A stretch of 64,000 nucleotides of DNA from Alphaproteobacteria bacterium. GTDB lineage: Bacteria; Myxococcota_A; UBA796; GCA-2862545. The stretch is from the NCBI GenBank assembly GCA_020632875.1, contig JACKET010000002.1, forward strand, positions 248,001 through 312,000. Reading direction: 5' to 3'. The notes under the pieces are model-generated. The model was not told the origin of the DNA. It made no database searches and worked only from the letters and a program-made list of their open reading frames with translations. Positions 1-7,918 of the stretch are shown piece by piece. A program made the position numbers and the translations under genes. Numbering within the stretch: the first letter of the stretch is position 1; each line of letters opens with the position of its first letter.

Positions 1-2
1 CG

Positions 3-410
3 TTCGACGTGCTCCTGTTCGTCTCCATCCCCGCCTGGTGACCCGCCTGCAGGAACCACGCCGGGAGCGTGGCCGCAGTGGAAGACGACATCATCGCCGC
101 CGGAGCCGAGATCATCTGGGTGCTCGAGGCCGACACCTCCGGTGTCGCGGGCACGGCCGACTCGTGCATGGCCTTCATGGACTCGGTGGGCTCGACCCAG
201 GGCTGGTGCGTGGGCGACGGTGAGACCCAGCCCGTGCCGGGCACGTTCGACGATTCGCCGTTCAGCATCGGCCGCGGCTTCGACATCGTCGTGCCGCGCA
301 GCACGATGGTGATCGAGTACTCGACCAGCCACGGCACGCCCGCGGGCAACGACAACCTGTCGGGTGCCGACGTGCTGCAGGCCGTGCAGGACATCGTCGG
401 CGGGCTGTGA
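3..410 (+). CDS. Thioredoxin-fold candidate selenoprotein, UxxC active site (5' end outside window)
   Basis: Reading frame 3 runs from the window edge to a stop at 408-410, interrupted only by an in-frame TGA at 39-41. The residues before it (VLLFVSIPAW) form the buried strand that precedes the CxxC motif of TlpA/redoxin proteins. The TGA sits exactly where the first Cys belongs, giving W-U-P-A-C, and an amphipathic helix plus a second strand (AEIIWVLEAD) follow as in the fold. High-GC third positions continue unbroken on both sides of the TGA. A hairpin with the spacing of a bacterial SECIS element follows. The expected role is a redox-active thiol/selenol oxidoreductase, possibly exported; the N-terminus is not visible. 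The alternatives are a nonsense mutation or a sequencing error. The downstream half alone (from GTG 69) would lack the active site and the first strand, so a separate short gene is unlikely. Confidence 0.72.
48..77 (+). promoter_or_regulatory. Candidate bacterial SECIS hairpin after the in-frame UGA
   Basis: A perfect 6-bp stem, CCACGC (56-61) with GCGTGG (67-72), closes a 5-nt loop CGGGA (62-66). A lower helix (48-53 with 73-77) is possible across a small bulge. The loop begins 20 nt after the UGA and has G in its second position. Both features fit the usual bacterial SECIS description: apical loop roughly 16-37 nt downstream, with G among the first two loop bases. Confidence 0.6.
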
Positions 411-413
411 GGC

Positions 414-1508
414 CTACGGGCAGCTCGGGTCGGCGAGGATGTCGGCCGCGGCGCGCGGCTCGAGCACGAGGCCCGGCACCTCGGCCGCCTCGAGGCTGTC
501 GACGTGCAGATCGAGACAGAAGTCGCCGCCCGTGGCGCACGGCTGGCAGAGGATGCCGAAGAGCTGCACGAGCTGGCACACGGCGTTCGGGTTCCCGCTG
601 GGGTCGAGCAGGGGCACGAGGGGCCGCGTGTCGACCCGCGCGGTGAGCACGCCGCCCTGGATGCTCGACCCATCCGGCGCGAAGGCACCCGACAGGAAGA
701 GGTCTTCGAGCACGACGTCGGGGCCGACCGGCTGCGGGAAGGCCATCGTCTGCGGCCCGACCTCGAAGTACGGATTGCTCGCGAACGAGGCGGGCGGGAA
801 GTCGAACGTCTCGATGCACACGTCCTGCTGCACGACCACGCTCGTCGTGTCGGTGCCCGCGCCCATCAGCGCGAGGTCGGTGCCCGTCGCCACGCTCGCG
901 CCCAGCAGCAGCTGGATCGGCAGGGTGCTCTGGATGATCGGCCCCAGGCCCGCGGGCTCGAGGAAGCGCCCGGACGCCACGTCGAGCAGCCACGTGCGGT
1001 CGAGCAGGTCGGGCCCCGGCGCAGCCGCGCCGACCTCGCTGGTCGTGAACGTCGACGTCGCGTTGCCGCCACACCAGTCGACCGTCGCGGTGTACGTCGA
1101 GGCCGGCTCGAGCGGGCTGTCGGACGTGAACACCAGCGTCGAGCCCGACCACGACAGCACGCCCGACACCGAGCCGCCCTGCGGGCCCGCCAGGGTGCCC
1201 GTCGCCGAGGGAGCCACGTCGGAGAACACCCACTCGACCGTGGTTCGGTAGTAGGCGTCGGTCGTCAGGTCGACCGGGAAGGTCTCGAGGAGCTGCGCCG
1301 TGCACCCGGGCGGCACGTCGGCCGTGTCGGTGTCGGCATCCGCGTCGGAGTCGGCATCTGCGTCGGCGTCGGAGTCTGCATCGGCATCCGCATCGGTGTC
1401 GGAGTCGGCATCCGCGTCGGTGTCGGCATCCGTGTCGGCGTCTTCGACGGTGAGCGTGCCCCCGTTCTTGCAGGCGAGGGCCATCAGGGCGACCAGGGCG
1501 GTCCGCAT
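414..1508 (-). CDS. Lipoprotein with Asp-rich spacer and Ig-like (Big_5-type) domain
   Basis: This 364-residue product begins with a lipoprotein signal (MRTALVALMALAC, lipobox ALAC). It continues with a roughly 45-residue D-A-D-T-D-style acidic spacer and then a beta-rich domain. That domain resembles the SbsA/Big_5 Ig-like fold (TTVEWVFSDVAPS, STLVFTSDSPLEPASTYTATV). The remaining ~200 residues are unrecognised, with several Cys near the C-terminus (CQLVQLFGILCQPC). The ATG was chosen because a GGGAGA ribosome site precedes it and it sits at the signal peptide. The product is probably anchored to the outer membrane and extended away from it. The gene stands alone between convergent and divergent neighbours. 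Confidence 0.85.
   Translation of the reverse strand: MRTALVALMALACKNGGTLTVEDADTDADTDADADSDTDADADADSDADADADSDADADTDTADVPPGCTAQLLETFPVDLTTDAYYRTTVEWVFSDVAPSATGTLAGPQGGSVSGVLSWSGSTLVFTSDSPLEPASTYTATVDWCGGNATSTFTTSEVGAAAPGPDLLDRTWLLDVASGRFLEPAGLGPIIQSTLPIQLLLGASVATGTDLALMGAGTDTTSVVVQQDVCIETFDFPPASFASNPYFEVGPQTMAFPQPVGPDVVLEDLFLSGAFAPDGSSIQGGVLTARVDTRPLVPLLDPSGNPNAVCQLVQLFGILCQPCATGGDFCLDLHVDSLEAAEVPGLVLEPRAAADILADPSCP
1321..1443 (-). repeat. (D-A/T/S)n acidic spacer repeat
   Basis: In-frame low-complexity tract of alternating GAC/GAT Asp codons with Ala, Thr or Ser codons, lying directly after the lipobox Cys. The codon order is irregular, so it is a protein-level repeat rather than a clean DNA satellite. 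Confidence 0.9.
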
Positions 1509-1525
1509 CGTGTTCTCCCGTCCGC

Positions 1526-1531
1526 AACCTA
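1526..1531 (-). promoter_or_regulatory. -10-like TAGGTT
   Basis: TA-N3-T box 17 nt before the ATG of the minus-strand lipoprotein gene; the mirror arrangement to the plus-strand box at 1574. No clear -35. Confidence 0.4.
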
Positions 1532-1573
1532 GCCGATGTTCGCGTCGTCCGCGCGGCACCCCGCGTCACCGGA

Positions 1574-1579
1574 TATCCT
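1574..1579 (+). promoter_or_regulatory. -10-like TATCCT
   Basis: TA-N3-T box 16 nt before the GTG start of the MopE-repeat gene. Confidence 0.4.
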
Positions 1580-1595
1580 CCCCGTCGGGGGCCCC

Positions 1596-4500
1596 GTGCG
1601 CATTCTCGTCCTTCTGCTTCCCACGCCCGCTCTCGCCGCGACGTACACGGGCGGCGACTGGGGTGGGGCCGACCTGACGCTCCAGAGCGGAGACGCGCTG
1701 TCGGGCACGTTCACGAACGTCGGCACCTTTCAGGTGGGTCCGGGCGCGAGCGTCAGCCTGCTCGGCGACACCTACATCGAAGCGGAGGCGGCCCTCGTCT
1801 ACGGCGAGATCGACGGCACCGGTGCGGGCTATCTCGGTGGAACGCCCGCGCCCCCGGGCCTCTCGCCGCGCCCGGGCGAGGATGGCGACGGCCCTGGAGG
1901 GGGCACGACGCCCGACAGCCACCTGTGCGAGTCCATCGGCGGTGGCGGCGCGGGATTCGGCGGGTCCGGCGGAGACGGCGGCTACCAGGGCTCCGGTTCC
2001 GGCGGTCAGCAGTCCCGGGGCGGCGACCCCTACGGCGTCGCGCTCGACCCGTTCCACGAGCCCGGGTCCGGTGGCGGTGCCGGGGGCACGATGTTCGCGG
2101 CATCCGGCACGTGCTACCCGGTCCCCTACTCGGAGGAGGGCGGGCGCGGCGGCGCCGGCGGGGGTGGATTCCACCTGTCCGTCACGGGCTACCTCGAGCT
2201 CGGTGGCGTCATCCGGGTCGACGGAGAGACCGGGTTCGACGGGCTGCCGCACCCCCAGGCCTCCACGGGCGGCGGTGGCGGGGGCAGCGGCGGGGGCGTC
2301 TCGCTGATCGGTGGCGTCGTGAACCTCTACGGGCAGGTGGCGGCGCGCGGAGGCCGCGGCGGGGCCAGCACCGACGGGCAGGGCCGGGGCGGCGGGGGTG
2401 GAGCCGGCGGGCGGATCTCCGTGATCTACGGCATCGACGTGGGCGGCACCCTCGTCACGAGCGTCGCCGGCGGGTCGGCGGGGCAGGGCAACGTGGCATC
2501 GGGCTCGCCGGGGCTCGCGGGCACGTTGGTGCTCCAGGAAGACACGAGCCTGTGCGACGACGCCGACAACGACGGCTACGCGTCGTGTATCGACGACTGC
2601 AACGACCTGAACACCGGCATCAATCCGGGCGCCGCCGAGGTGTGCAACGGCGTCGACGACAACTGCAACGGGCTCCCCGACGATGGGCTGCCGTTCGTCA
2701 CGTACTACACGGATGGCGACGGCGACGGGTCGGCCGGAACGCCCGTCAGCGCGTGCGCCATCCCGCCCGGGGGCTCGTCCACCGCGAGCGACTGCGACGA
2801 CGGCGATCCCTCCGTCCATCCCGGCGCCACCGAGGTGTGCAACGGGGCCGACGAGGACTGCGACGGCCAGCTCGACGAGGGCCTGCCCCAGCTCACCTGG
2901 TACGTCGACGGTGACGGGGACGGCTCCGCGGGCACCGCCACCCAGGGCTGCCTCGTCCCACCCGGCGCGCCGACCTCGCCGTCCGATTGCGACGACAGCG
3001 ACGGCGGCGTCCACCCCGGCGCCTCCGAGACCTGCGACGGCGTCGACCAGGACTGCGACGGCACGATCGACGACAATCCGGTCGACGGGATCGCCTCCTA
3101 CGCCGACAACGACGGCGATGCCTACGGGACGGGCCCGGCGCTCCAGGTCTGCACCCTCGGCTCCCGGGTCGCGACCCCCGGCGACTGCGACGACACCGAT
3201 CCGGGCCGCAACCCCGGGGTCTCCGAGACCTGTGACGGCGTCGACGAGGACTGCGACGGCACGGTCGACGACGACGCGGTCGACGCCACCGCGTGGACGC
3301 CCGATGCCGATGGCGACTCCTACGGCGACGAAGGGGCCACGGCGGTGCTCGCCTGCACCGCGCCGCCGGGCTTCGTGGTCGATGCGACCGATTGCGACGA
3401 CACGCTCGCGTACGTCCACCCCGGGGCGACAGAGCAGTGCAACGGCGCAGACGACGACTGCGACGGGCTCGTCGACGAGAGCACGGCGACGCAGAGCTAC
3501 TGGCGCGACGCCGACGGCGACGGCTACGGCGACCCCGGGCAAGAGGTCGTCGATTGCGCCGCTCCCTCCGGCTACGTGCTCGACGCGACCGACTGCGACG
3601 ACACCGATTCGGCGCGGAACCCCGGTGTCGAAGAGACCTGCAACGGGGTCGACGACGACTGTGACGGCACGGCCGACGACGCCCCGGTCGACGGCGCGAC
3701 GTACTACGCCGATGTGGATGCCGATGGGCACGGCGACCCCGCGAGCGCCGTGTCGAGCTGTGTGCCCGTCCCCGGCCGCGTCACCACCGCCGACGACTGC
3801 GACGACACCGAGCCGCTCGCCTGGGACGGCGCCGCCGAGTCCTGCGACGGCGTCGACAACGACTGCGACGGCGCGACCGACCCGCCCGGGTCGGTGGGCG
3901 CGGGCACCTGGTACCGCGACGCCGACAACGACACCTTCGGCGACGCGCTCGACGCGGTCTCGAGCTGCAACCCCATCGCGGGCCGCGTGCAGGACGACCA
4001 GGACTGCGACGACCTCAACGCGGCCGTGAACCCCACACGCACCGAGGTCTGCGACGGCCTCGACAACGACTGCGACGGAACGCTCGACATCGGGGCCGTC
4101 GACGCGGTGCCGTTCTTCGAAGACGCCGACGGCGACACGTTCGGCGCGCCCGGCACCACCGTCCTCGCGTGCCAGCTCCAGCAGGGCCTGTCGCTCGACG
4201 ACCTCGATTGCGACGACACGGTGGCGACCACCAATCCCGACGCGCTCGACCAGTGCGGGGATGGCGTCGACAACGACTGCGACACGCTGATCGACGAAGA
4301 CACGACCTACATCGACTGGTACCCCGACACGGACGGCGACAACTACGGCGATGTGAACGGCACGCCGATCAACGCCTGCGATCAGCCGGCGGGCCACGCG
4401 CAGCGCGTGGGCGACTGCGACGACGCCGATGCCTCCCGGCACCCGAACGCCAACGAGCTCTGCGACCTCGTCGACAACGACTGCGACGGGCTCGTCGACG

Positions 4501-5564
4501 ACAACCCGCTGGACGGGCAGACGTTCTTCGAGGACTTCGACGGCGACGGGTTCGGCGAGCCCACGCTGGCGTCGATCTCCTGCGACCAGGGCACCCTCGC
4601 CGACAATGCGGGCGATTGCGACGACTACGACGCGGGCACCAACCCCTTCGCGGTCGAGGTCTGCGACCTGCGCGACAACGACTGCAACCTGCTCGTCGAC
4701 GACAACGCGGTCGACGGGGCGCTGTGGTTCGCGGACGACGACGGCGACGGGTACGGAGACGCTGCGACGCCGTACATCACGTGCGTGACGCCCGTCGGCG
4801 TGTCTCAGAACCCCGACGACTGCGACGACACCGACGACACCGTGAATCCGGGCGCACCCGAGATCTGTGACGGCCTCGACAACGACTGCGACGGCGGGGC
4901 CGACGACGCCGACACGTACCTCGACCCGGGCGCGGGGCTCGACTGGTGGGTCGATCAGGATGGCGACGGCTTCGGGGCCGTGGGTACGGCGCCGTTCGTC
5001 GCGTGCGCACCGCCCGTCGATGCCGCGCTCGAAGGGGGCGACTGCAACGACTTCGCGGCGGACACCTACCCCTCCGCTCCCGAGGTGCCCGGCGACGGCA
5101 TCGATCAGGACTGCGACGGCGACGACGCCGATCCCACGCTCGACTCCGACGGAGACGGCATCCCCGACTACCTCGAGGAGCAGTGGGGCGGCGATCCGAA
5201 CGGTGCCGACTCGGATGGCGATGGCGTGCCCGATTCGGTGGAGGGCGTCGTCGACACGGATCTCGACGGGCTGCCCGACTTCGTCGACACCGACGACGAC
5301 GACGATGGCGTGCCATCGATCGACGAGGGCTCCGGAGACTTCGACGGGGACGGGATCCCCGACCACCGCGACCTGGATTCGGACGGCGACGACGTGCCGG
5401 ATCGTGTCGAAGCCGGCCAGGACCACGACGGAGACGGGCTGGACGACCGGGTCGACGCCAGTGGCGACGGGGCCGGGGTCGCGCCGACGCCGGTGTTCGG
5501 GTGCGCGACGGCGAGCCCGAGCAGAGCGGGGCTTCTCGTGACCCTCCTGTTCCGGCGGCGCTGA
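1596..5564 (+). CDS. Exported MopE-repeat metal-binding surface protein
   Basis: This 1322-residue protein has a short signal peptide (VRILVLLLPTPALA) starting at a GTG. Residues ~55-310 are very Gly-rich. From ~333 to ~1178 there are 13 repeats of the MopE type: DC[DN]D, then a Pro/Gly turn, then E.CDG.DNDCDG. These repeats are linked to copper or other metal binding in methanotroph MopE and are common in Myxococcota. Residues ~1183-1288 are thrombospondin-3-like calcium loops (DSDGDGIPD, DTDLDGLPD). The C-terminus (FGCATASPSRAG, hydrophobic stretch, RRR) resembles a MYXO-CTERM sorting signal, so surface anchoring is inferred. Each MopE repeat carries four Cys, implying disulfides or metal ligation outside the cytoplasm. 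The stop abuts the stop of the convergent SDR gene with no gap. Confidence 0.88.
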   Translation: MRILVLLLPTPALAATYTGGDWGGADLTLQSGDALSGTFTNVGTFQVGPGASVSLLGDTYIEAEAALVYGEIDGTGAGYLGGTPAPPGLSPRPGEDGDGPGGGTTPDSHLCESIGGGGAGFGGSGGDGGYQGSGSGGQQSRGGDPYGVALDPFHEPGSGGGAGGTMFAASGTCYPVPYSEEGGRGGAGGGGFHLSVTGYLELGGVIRVDGETGFDGLPHPQASTGGGGGGSGGGVSLIGGVVNLYGQVAARGGRGGASTDGQGRGGGGGAGGRISVIYGIDVGGTLVTSVAGGSAGQGNVASGSPGLAGTLVLQEDTSLCDDADNDGYASCIDDCNDLNTGINPGAAEVCNGVDDNCNGLPDDGLPFVTYYTDGDGDGSAGTPVSACAIPPGGSSTASDCDDGDPSVHPGATEVCNGADEDCDGQLDEGLPQLTWYVDGDGDGSAGTATQGCLVPPGAPTSPSDCDDSDGGVHPGASETCDGVDQDCDGTIDDNPVDGIASYADNDGDAYGTGPALQVCTLGSRVATPGDCDDTDPGRNPGVSETCDGVDEDCDGTVDDDAVDATAWTPDADGDSYGDEGATAVLACTAPPGFVVDATDCDDTLAYVHPGATEQCNGADDDCDGLVDESTATQSYWRDADGDGYGDPGQEVVDCAAPSGYVLDATDCDDTDSARNPGVEETCNGVDDDCDGTADDAPVDGATYYADVDADGHGDPASAVSSCVPVPGRVTTADDCDDTEPLAWDGAAESCDGVDNDCDGATDPPGSVGAGTWYRDADNDTFGDALDAVSSCNPIAGRVQDDQDCDDLNAAVNPTRTEVCDGLDNDCDGTLDIGAVDAVPFFEDADGDTFGAPGTTVLACQLQQGLSLDDLDCDDTVATTNPDALDQCGDGVDNDCDTLIDEDTTYIDWYPDTDGDNYGDVNGTPINACDQPAGHAQRVGDCDDADASRHPNANELCDLVDNDCDGLVDDNPLDGQTFFEDFDGDGFGEPTLASISCDQGTLADNAGDCDDYDAGTNPFAVEVCDLRDNDCNLLVDDNAVDGALWFADDDGDGYGDAATPYITCVTPVGVSQNPDDCDDTDDTVNPGAPEICDGLDNDCDGGADDADTYLDPGAGLDWWVDQDGDGFGAVGTAPFVACAPPVDAALEGGDCNDFAADTYPSAPEVPGDGIDQDCDGDDADPTLDSDGDGIPDYLEEQWGGDPNGADSDGDGVPDSVEGVVDTDLDGLPDFVDTDDDDDGVPSIDEGSGDFDGDGIPDHRDLDSDGDDVPDRVEAGQDHDGDGLDDRVDASGDGAGVAPTPVFGCATASPSRAGLLVTLLFRRR

Positions 5565-6329
5565 CTACGCCTCGAGGGGGGCACCCCGCAGCGACCAGCC
5601 GCCATCGACCGGGATGACGGCGCCCGTCACGTAGCGTGCCGCATCCGAGGCGAGGAACATCGCCACGGCCGCGCAGTCGTCGACCGTTCCGAGGCGCTGG
5701 AGCGGCACCGCGCGCGCCAGGCCGGCCTTCTTCGTGTCGTCGGGCATCAGGCGGCGCATGCCTTCGGTCTCGTCGATGGGCCCGGGCACGAGCGAGTTCA
5801 CGCGGACGCCCGCCGGACCCCACTCGATGGCCAGCGTGCGGACGAGCTGGTCGACGCCCGCTTTCGCGGCGCAGACGTGGGCCTGGTAGGCCATCGGGAT
5901 CCAGGCCTGCGGTGCCGAGATGGCGATCAGCGACGCGCCCGGCCTTCGCAGGTGCTCCCAGGCGAAGCGGAACACGTGGAACGTGCCGACGAGGTCGATG
6001 CCGACGACCGCATTGAAGCCGTTCGGGCTGATGCCGAGCACCGGCGCGGGGAAGTTGCCTGCGGCGCCCGAGATCAGCACGTCGATGGGCCCGTTCGCGG
6101 CCGCGGCAGCCGCGAGGACCGCCTGGACGGCGTCGGGGTCGCGCACGTCGACCGTTCCGCCCCAGGGACCGGGGCTGCCATCGAGGGTGGCGACCGCGGC
6201 GGCGACGTTCTCGGCGCTGCGGCTGACGACGCTCACCCGGTCTCCGTTGCGGGCGAAGGCCCGGGCGATCCCGAGGTTGATGCCGCTCGTGCCTCCGGCG
6301 ACGAAGACGTGGCGTGGCGGAGTGGACAT
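5565..6329 (-). CDS. SDR oxidoreductase, 2,4-dienoyl-CoA reductase-like
   Basis: A 254-residue short-chain dehydrogenase. It has an N-terminal Rossmann turn (VFVAGGTSGINLGIARAF, a variant of TGxxxGxG). Residues around SGAAGNFPAP, FNAVVGIDLVGTFHV and AIEWGPAGVRVNSLVPGPI match the peroxisomal-type 2,4-dienoyl-CoA reductase branch, as does the ETEGMRRL segment. The usual Tyr of the YxxxK motif is replaced: the segment reads AYQAHVCAAKAG, so the Tyr is displaced and only the Lys is obvious, as in the DECR subfamily. The likely role is NADPH-dependent reduction of polyunsaturated enoyl-CoA in fatty-acid degradation, in the cytoplasm. No beta-oxidation partner is adjacent. ATG at MSTPPRH was preferred over an upstream in-frame start because it immediately precedes the Rossmann strand. 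Confidence 0.8.
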   Translation of the reverse strand: MSTPPRHVFVAGGTSGINLGIARAFARNGDRVSVVSRSAENVAAAVATLDGSPGPWGGTVDVRDPDAVQAVLAAAAAANGPIDVLISGAAGNFPAPVLGISPNGFNAVVGIDLVGTFHVFRFAWEHLRRPGASLIAISAPQAWIPMAYQAHVCAAKAGVDQLVRTLAIEWGPAGVRVNSLVPGPIDETEGMRRLMPDDTKKAGLARAVPLQRLGTVDDCAAVAMFLASDAARYVTGAVIPVDGGWSLRGAPLEA

Positions 6330-6363
6330 GGGCACCTCGGTTTCGAGTGGTCGCACGTCCGGC

Positions 6364-6369
6364 TATCCT
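6364..6369 (+). promoter_or_regulatory. -10-like TATCCT, leaderless spacing
   Basis: Box ends 6 nt before the ATG of the Asp-rich exported protein. With normal promoter geometry, transcription would start at the start codon. No Shine-Dalgarno lies between. Confidence 0.45.
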
Positions 6370-6375
6370 CTCCGG

Positions 6376-7383
6376 ATGGTGCTCGCCGTCGTCCTCGCTG
6401 CGCCTGCGCTCGCGCAGCAGAGCTTCTTGTACCCGTTCAACGTGAACGCGAACGGCAGCTCGTCGACCGATGCGCGCGTCCGCTTCCAGATCGACGGCTC
6501 GGCGAGCCCGCCCGAGACCTACATCGTCGACGACGTCGTGCTCGACTGCGGCAGCGGGAACGTGGTGGTCAACGGCAGCTTCGCGAACGGCGGCACAGCG
6601 TGGTTGTTCTTCGACGACACGGCGATGAACACCTTTTCGGCGGCCACGGGAGCGGGGGTCGTCGTCGTCGAGTCGGACGGCTCGAACGTCCAGCTGTACC
6701 AGAACAACGTCGACCTGCCGCCTCAGGGGACGGGCTGCACGCTCTCGTTCACGGCGTGCAGCTCGAACGGGAGCAACTTCACGACGTCGATCATCCACGA
6801 CTCCGTTCCCTACGAGGGATTCGGGCTCCCGGTGAACACCGTGGACCTCCCGGTGTGCGGGGCCGGCGACGCGGACACCGATGCGGACACGGACGCCGAC
6901 ACGGATGCGGACACCGACGCCGATTCGGACGCGGACACCGACGCGGACGCGGACACCGACGCCGATTCGGACGCGGACACCGACGCGGACGCGGACACGG
7001 ACGCCGACACGGATGCGGACACGGACGCCGACACGGATGCGGACACCGACGCCGACGCGGACACCGACGCCGACACGGATGCGGACACCGACGCCGACGC
7101 GGACTCCGATTCCGACACGGACTCCGATTCCGACACGGACTCCGATTCCGACACGGATGCCGACGCCGACACGGACTCGGATGCCGATACCGACGCCGAT
7201 ACGGATGCCGACGCCGACACGGATGCCGACGCCGACACGGACGCCGACGCCGACACGGACGCCGACACCGACACCGACGGGCGCGTCGTCCACACCGGCT
7301 TCGTCTGTGGGCCCGCGAGCCCACCGACCGCGGTCGGGGCGGCGCTCGGGGCGTTCGGGCGGGTTCTCGCGCGTCGGCGGTGA
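6376..7383 (+). CDS. Exported CBM-like protein with C-terminal Asp-rich spacer and sorting tail
   Basis: A 335-residue protein: signal peptide MVLAVVLAAPALAQ, then a ~150-residue beta-sandwich-like domain. Within it, VVVNGSFANGGTAWLFF followed by TGAGVVVVESDG and LSFTACSS resembles the carbohydrate-binding CBM4/9 pattern 'NGdFE.G...W'. A ~137-residue (D-A/T/S)n tract follows. The C-terminus (GFVCGPASPP, hydrophobic stretch, LARRR) resembles a MYXO-CTERM tail. The acidic spacer lies next to the C-terminal anchor here, whereas the lipoproteins in the window have it next to the N-terminal anchor. Ligand unknown. Confidence 0.82.
   Translation: MVLAVVLAAPALAQQSFLYPFNVNANGSSSTDARVRFQIDGSASPPETYIVDDVVLDCGSGNVVVNGSFANGGTAWLFFDDTAMNTFSAATGAGVVVVESDGSNVQLYQNNVDLPPQGTGCTLSFTACSSNGSNFTTSIIHDSVPYEGFGLPVNTVDLPVCGAGDADTDADTDADTDADTDADSDADTDADADTDADSDADTDADADTDADTDADTDADTDADTDADADTDADTDADTDADADSDSDTDSDSDTDSDSDTDADADTDSDADTDADTDADADTDADADTDADADTDADTDTDGRVVHTGFVCGPASPPTAVGAALGAFGRVLARRR
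6868..7280 (+). repeat. Long (D-A/T/S)n acidic spacer repeat
   Basis: Largest Asp-dipeptide tract in the window, about 137 residues with Asp at every second position. Local DNA blocks such as gacgcggacaccgac recur imperfectly, suggesting expansion by slippage or unequal exchange. Confidence 0.9.
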
Positions 7384-7429
7384 CTTCTCGCTGCGCCGGT
7401 GGTATCCCGGAGCCCTGCAGGGAGATCCC

Positions 7430-7861
7430 ATGAACGCCAAGGAGACCGCCGCGCTCGTCGAAGCGCAGCTCACCGAGTACGGCCTCGACCCCGCGGATTC
7501 CCGCATCGAGCCGTTCCGGCTCGGGCACTGGGCCTTCTCCGCCGGGTCGGCCGAGGTCCAGATCGTGATCGAGGAAGGCCCCACCGAAGGCGAGCTGATC
7601 CTCGAAGCCCGCTCGCCGATCCTCGTCCTGTCGGGCGACACCGGGCGGCTGTTCGCGCACGTGCTCGAGCTCAACGCCACCATCGTCGGCGGTGCGTTCT
7701 CGGTGGCGAACGGCATGCTCGAGGTGCGGGCGAACCGCCGCACCGACGGGCTCTCGCAAGACGAGCTGCACCAGCTCGTGATGGATGTCGCGGCGCTCGC
7801 CGACCACTACGACGACGAGCTCTCCGGGAAGTTCGGCATGCGGCGCGAGGCGGATCTGTAG
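7430..7861 (+). CDS. YbjN / type III chaperone-like domain protein
   Basis: A 143-residue cytoplasmic protein with the alpha-beta-beta-beta-alpha-beta-beta-alpha pattern of the YbjN/CesT-like fold. It has an N-terminal helix (KETAALVEAQLTEYGL), strands around WAFSAGSAEVQIVI and GELILEARSPILVL, a helix (GRLFAHVLELNA) and a C-terminal helix (QDELHQLVMDVAALADHYDDEL). Such proteins often act as adaptors or chaperones, but no partner is evident. The ATG has GGGAG upstream. It lies between the Asp-rich exported protein and the ferritin-like lipoprotein on the same strand. Confidence 0.65.
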   Translation: MNAKETAALVEAQLTEYGLDPADSRIEPFRLGHWAFSAGSAEVQIVIEEGPTEGELILEARSPILVLSGDTGRLFAHVLELNATIVGGAFSVANGMLEVRANRRTDGLSQDELHQLVMDVAALADHYDDELSGKFGMRREADL

Positions 7862-7870
7862 GCCGTCGGG

Positions 7871-7876
7871 TACCCT
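7871..7876 (+). promoter_or_regulatory. -10-like TACCCT
   Basis: TA-N3-T box 42 nt upstream of the ferritin-like lipoprotein start. A GGGAGG ribosome site lies in the intervening leader. Confidence 0.3.
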
Positions 7877-7918
7877 CCCGACACGTCGGCCGCCTTCGAG
7901 GCCGGCGGGAGGCGCTCC

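Noticed and set aside
69..410. Short independent gene starting at GTG 69
   Set aside because: It would lack the first strand and active site of the thioredoxin fold, has no clear ribosome site, and coding signal continues upstream through the UGA.
1566..5426. Very long open frame on the minus strand opposite the MopE-repeat gene
   Set aside because: It mirrors the codon periodicity of the plus-strand repeats (Val/Arg-rich translation) and has no ribosome site; a shadow of GC-rich third positions.
6868..7280. Possible CRISPR array or satellite
   Set aside because: The repeat is in-frame coding, units are irregular and there are no unique spacers.
4777..7743. Long minus-strand frame through the Asp-rich gene giving VGVGVRV repeats
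   Set aside because: It is the reverse complement of the D-A-D-T codons, not a real repeat protein.
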